From Chlorobiota bacterium (GTDB lineage: Bacteria; Bacteroidota; Ignavibacteria; Tepidaquicellales; OLB5): a stretch of DNA of 64,000 bases. The DNA lies in contig JAKEEM010000051.1 in the NCBI GenBank assembly GCA_022616535.1, forward strand, positions 1-64,000, read 5' to 3'. The translations under genes and the position numbers were made by a program. This document shows, one piece after another, positions 61,257-64,000 of this stretch; position 1 is the stretch's first letter, and each line of letters opens with the position of its first letter. The notes beneath the pieces are model-generated. The model did not search any database. It saw only the letters and a list, made by a program, of their open reading frames with translations, and was not told the DNA's origin.

Positions 61257-61272
61257 TCAAGCATATTTAAAA

Positions 61273-62019
61273 ATGAACGTAATTTCAGTAAAAAACTTAA
61301 CTGTATCTTATCACAAAAAACCTGCTATCAAAGGCATTAATCTTGAAATTGATTCCGGAAGTGTGATTGGAATTGTCGGTCCCAACGGTGCGGGTAAATC
61401 AACACTGCTGAAGGGAATATTGGGACTGCTTCCGTTCGATAGCGGCGAGATTAAAATTTTCGGTAAGGATATCGATAAATCACGCAAACGCATTTCATAC
61501 ATCCCCCAGCGTGAGCAGTTTGACTGGGATTTCCCGATTAATGTGCATGATGTTGTGATGATGGGACGCTACGCACACCTGCCAATGATTGGCTTTCCAA
61601 AGGCAAAGGACAGGGAAATCGTGGACCAGGCACTGCAGAAGGTCGAAATGCTGAAATATGCCTCGAGGCAGATTAGAAACTTATCCGGCGGGCAGCAGCA
61701 GAGAATTTTCCTCGCGCGCTCGCTTGCGCAAGAGAGTGATATCTATTTTCTTGATGAGCCCTTTGTGGGAGTCGATGCGAAAACCGAGAAAGCAATTTTT
61801 AACCTTATGAAGGAGCTGAAAGACGAGGGCAAAACTATTCTTGTCGTTCACCATGATTTGGGAAAAGTGCTTGAATATTTCGATAAGCTGATACTGATTA
61901 ACCAGACGCTTATTGCTTACGGAAATACAAAAGATGTTTTTACTGCCGAAATGATAAACAAAACCTACGGCGGCAGGCTGACGATACTGCAAAGAACGGA
62001 AGAGCTTGTTGGTCAATAA
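61273..62019 (+). CDS. Metal ABC transporter ATPase
   Basis: A 248-residue ABC ATPase of the ZnuC/TroB type. Walker A is VGPNGAGKSTLLKG, the signature is LSGGQQQRIFLARSLA, Walker B is IYFLDEPFVGVDAKTE, and the switch histidine lies in VVHHDLG. The track begins at a TTG; the ATG at 61273 (MNVISVKNLTVSY) is the better start. Its stop overlaps the permease ATG by one base (TAATG), so translation is coupled. Confidence 0.95.
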   Translation: MNVISVKNLTVSYHKKPAIKGINLEIDSGSVIGIVGPNGAGKSTLLKGILGLLPFDSGEIKIFGKDIDKSRKRISYIPQREQFDWDFPINVHDVVMMGRYAHLPMIGFPKAKDREIVDQALQKVEMLKYASRQIRNLSGGQQQRIFLARSLAQESDIYFLDEPFVGVDAKTEKAIFNLMKELKDEGKTILVVHHDLGKVLEYFDKLILINQTLIAYGNTKDVFTAEMINKTYGGRLTILQRTEELVGQ

Positions 62020-63290
62020 TGGAAGTAATTTATAAATACATAATAGAGCCGGTTCAATACGAATTCATCCAGCGGGCACTGGTTGCATCGATTACAATTG
62101 GCATAAGCTGCGGATTAATCGGCACTTACATAATGCTCCGCAGGATGTCATTAATCGGTGATGCGCTAGCTCACGCTGTTTTGCCCGGCGTTGTAATAAG
62201 TTTTATGATTGCCGGCAAGGGCGAGCTGAGTCTTTTTATAGGGGCGGTTATTGCAGGTATTGTTACATCGCTTTTAATCGGATTTGTAAATCGCAACTCA
62301 AAGATTAAGGAAGACACGTCAATAGGTATTATCTTTACGGGAGCTTTTGCGCTCGGCGTGCTGCTTGTTTCGCAGTTAAAGCAGGTGCATATTGATTTAT
62401 CTTCATACCTCTTCGGTGATGTGCTCGGTGTTTCGACAGGCGATATAATACTATCGATGATTATAATGTTTGTAATTCTAACTTGCATAATTTTGTTTTA
62501 CAAACAGCTTCTGCTGACCTCGTTTGACCCGACTATGGCTATGACAATCGGAATTTCAGTAACGATTGTCCACTATCTTTTAATGTCGCTCCTTTCGATG
62601 TCGATAGTTGCCGGCTTGCAGTCCGTTGGTGTTGTGCTTCTGGTTGCAATGTTAATCACACCCCCCGCAACGGCATATTTGCTAACAACAAGCTTAAAGA
62701 AAATTCTGGTGCTTTCGTCGGTTCTCGGAGTTGCTGCATCGGTTATCGGATTATATATGTCTTACCATTTCAATTTTTCCTCCGGTGCATCGATTGTCCT
62801 GGTTGCGGTATTCTTCTTTATGCTGGCATTTGTTTTTTCCCCTAAGGAAGGGCTTCTCACCAGGTTCTTAAGGCGACGGGAAGCTTCAAAAGCCGTTATA
62901 ATGGAGGATATTATAAAGCTTGCATATAAATTCCAGACAGTCCTGGCAAAAGAAGAGCTCGTCGAAAAAATTTCAGGCGAGCTTGGCTTCAGAGCATCGA
63001 AAATCGAATCCTTAATCAGCCGGCTGGTTGAGGTGGGACTCGTTTCTTCTTCGGACGGGAAATATGAGCTTTCCGAAACCGGAAAAAAGGAAGCGCTAAG
63101 GTTAATCCGTATTCACCGCCTGTGGGAAACCTATATTACAAAGGAAAAAGTTACTGATATCGAGCACATTCACCCCGAGGCGGAAAAAATCGAGCACCTT
63201 CTCACCGAAGAGCTTGCCGACGAGCTTGACGAGGAGCTTGGCTTCCCCGAAAAAGACCCTCACGGCTCCGATATACCTAGGAAAAAATAA
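62019..63290 (+). CDS. Metal ABC permease fused to DtxR-like module
   Basis: A 423-residue fusion. The first 285 residues are an ABC-3 permease with about eight membrane segments (RMSLIGDALAHAVLPGVVI is the coupling region, VAMLITPPATAYLL near the end). After a linker (RRREASKAVIMEDIIKLAYK) the C-terminal 140 residues look like the winged-helix and metal-binding part of DtxR: ASKIESLISRLVEVGLVS, then HPEAEKIEHLLTEELADELD and DPHGSDIP. It lacks the SH3-like domain. Such permease-regulator fusions are known in Chlamydia YtgCR, where the regulator part is freed by cleavage. A stand-alone DtxR is also present at 56773. Confidence 0.92.
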   Translation: MEVIYKYIIEPVQYEFIQRALVASITIGISCGLIGTYIMLRRMSLIGDALAHAVLPGVVISFMIAGKGELSLFIGAVIAGIVTSLLIGFVNRNSKIKEDTSIGIIFTGAFALGVLLVSQLKQVHIDLSSYLFGDVLGVSTGDIILSMIIMFVILTCIILFYKQLLLTSFDPTMAMTIGISVTIVHYLLMSLLSMSIVAGLQSVGVVLLVAMLITPPATAYLLTTSLKKILVLSSVLGVAASVIGLYMSYHFNFSSGASIVLVAVFFFMLAFVFSPKEGLLTRFLRRREASKAVIMEDIIKLAYKFQTVLAKEELVEKISGELGFRASKIESLISRLVEVGLVSSSDGKYELSETGKKEALRLIRIHRLWETYITKEKVTDIEHIHPEAEKIEHLLTEELADELDEELGFPEKDPHGSDIPRKK

Positions 63291-63291
63291 C

Positions 63292-64000
63292 TTACCAAAC
63301 CTTAAATGTATTTACCACATTAATATTTGTGTTATACGCCGTAATCATGTAATTGTAGTTATTCACCACATCGTCATATAGGCGGTTGAACTCATTTACA
63401 TTGTTTGCGTTCGGCGCTTCATCGAAAAACTTCTTCCCCGCATCCAAAAAATTACCTGTCATTTTCGCAAAATAATCCTCGTAGCTGTATTTCATATACT
63501 TGGTTTTATCGGTGAACTCCGCACTTAAAACCGTATTCTTATCTTCTTTATAAGTTTTTTCAAATTCTTCAAAGCTTTTTTTGGATGCGCTTAAATCGCC
63601 TTTAAATTCTACCGCATTAAAATTATCGTAAAACTCCTCCGCCGCATCAAGCGTGCTTTCGTATGCATTCATAAGTATTGCAATTGATTTCTCGTCCGGG
63701 TTGGAAATCGTATTAGGGTCGCGGATTTCTCTTTTCGGCTTGTATTTTTTAATTGCGGCGGCAAACTTGTCAAAAGCGGATTTATATTTCTCGTAATCGC
63801 TTTTCATCTCCTCATCATAAGGCACGGTTTTGGATAAATCTTTTTTGAACTCGCCCTTGCTGTAATAATCCGATACTTTGCTTGCCGTGCCGTGATAATC
63901 CTCGAGAACCTTCAGCAGCTTTACAAGCTCGCCTTCGATTTCATTTTTCATTTCGCTTGCCGCGCTCAGCTTCGAAAGCTCACCCCCGTCATAATATGAG
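63292..64000 (-). CDS. DUF3829-like protein, partial at right edge
   Basis: The frame runs from a TAA at 63292 to the window end; the track's ATG at 63951 is internal, because upstream codons stay open (YYDGGELSKLSAASE). It resembles DUF3829/YiiG-like proteins, helical with many charged and aromatic residues (ALLNAYEST-like blocks such as ILMNAYESTLDAAEEFYDNF). These are usually lipoproteins of unknown role; the N-terminus is outside the window. It converges with the permease gene, with one base between the stops. Confidence 0.75.
   Translation of the reverse strand, partial: SYYDGGELSKLSAASEMKNEIEGELVKLLKVLEDYHGTASKVSDYYSKGEFKKDLSKTVPYDEEMKSDYEKYKSAFDKFAAAIKKYKPKREIRDPNTISNPDEKSIAILMNAYESTLDAAEEFYDNFNAVEFKGDLSASKKSFEEFEKTYKEDKNTVLSAEFTDKTKYMKYSYEDYFAKMTGNFLDAGKKFFDEAPNANNVNEFNRLYDDVVNNYNYMITAYNTNINVVNTFKVW

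Noticed and set aside
1-64000. tRNA or rRNA genes
   Set aside because: I looked for T-loop-like GGTTCGAATCC patterns and rRNA core sequences and saw none; a proper tRNAscan-type search was not possible here.

Overview
The window is about 64 kb of a bacterial chromosome with moderate to low GC. It most resembles the Ignavibacteria / Bacteroidota-Chlorobi group. The reasons are a C-terminal type IX secretion (T9SS) sorting domain of the QNYPNPFNPST kind on a subtilase, MenA-type menaquinone synthesis, many lipoproteins, few clear Shine-Dalgarno sequences, and frequent TTG starts on core genes. Organism placement is inference from these features only.

Layout. 1-4.8 kb: partial aconitase, a PolB-like exonuclease, YraN and RNase HII as one tight minus-strand operon, then comF. 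4.8-8.9 kb: a first restriction-modification (R-M) cassette, with an HNH endonuclease and two related methyltransferases. 9-16 kb: cysS, a Kef-type antiporter, a REP-associated transposase (RAYT) and recN. 16.2-23.9 kb: dnaA, an 0.8 kb AT-rich gap with DnaA-box-like 9-mers, then mnmE, mnmG and rsmG. This is the classical neighbourhood of a replication origin. 24-29.6 kb: nth, an unrecognised three- or four-gene zinc-ribbon cluster, a DUF4126-like membrane protein, kdsC and menA. 30.2-33.1 kb: a second R-M cassette of different architecture. 34-50 kb: envelope and surface genes (metallophosphoesterase, GT87, GT9 and GT4 glycosyltransferases, SAM methyltransferases, OmpA-like barrel, T9SS subtilase, B12-radical SAM protein) and a second RAYT module. 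50-54.8 kb: intradiol-dioxygenase-like lipoprotein, an ECF sigma / anti-sigma pair and rimO. 55-63.3 kb: pirin, glutathione peroxidase, then a metal-uptake operon made of a DtxR regulator, solute-binding lipoprotein, di-heme cytochrome, Rieske protein, porin, ABC ATPase and a permease fused to a second DtxR-like module. The window ends in a partial DUF3829-like gene.

A strong theme is dispersed palindromic repeats. One REP family (GTAGCGTyCG...) occurs four times, and three of those copies sit next to RAYT genes. A second family (CCCCTCTCCT...GGTGAGGTT) and CATTCC/GGAATG elements fill intergenic gaps. Several repeats have entered reading frames: one appears to encode about 20 residues inside RimO, one gives the last residues of the radical SAM protein, and one may form the overlapping 3' ends of two convergent genes.

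The best candidates for follow-up are the metal operon with two DtxR modules and heme/Rieske proteins, the RAYT module bracketed by a 27-bp direct repeat that copies a neighbouring start codon, the repeat inside RimO, and the zinc-ribbon gene whose reading frame appears to begin with ACG.
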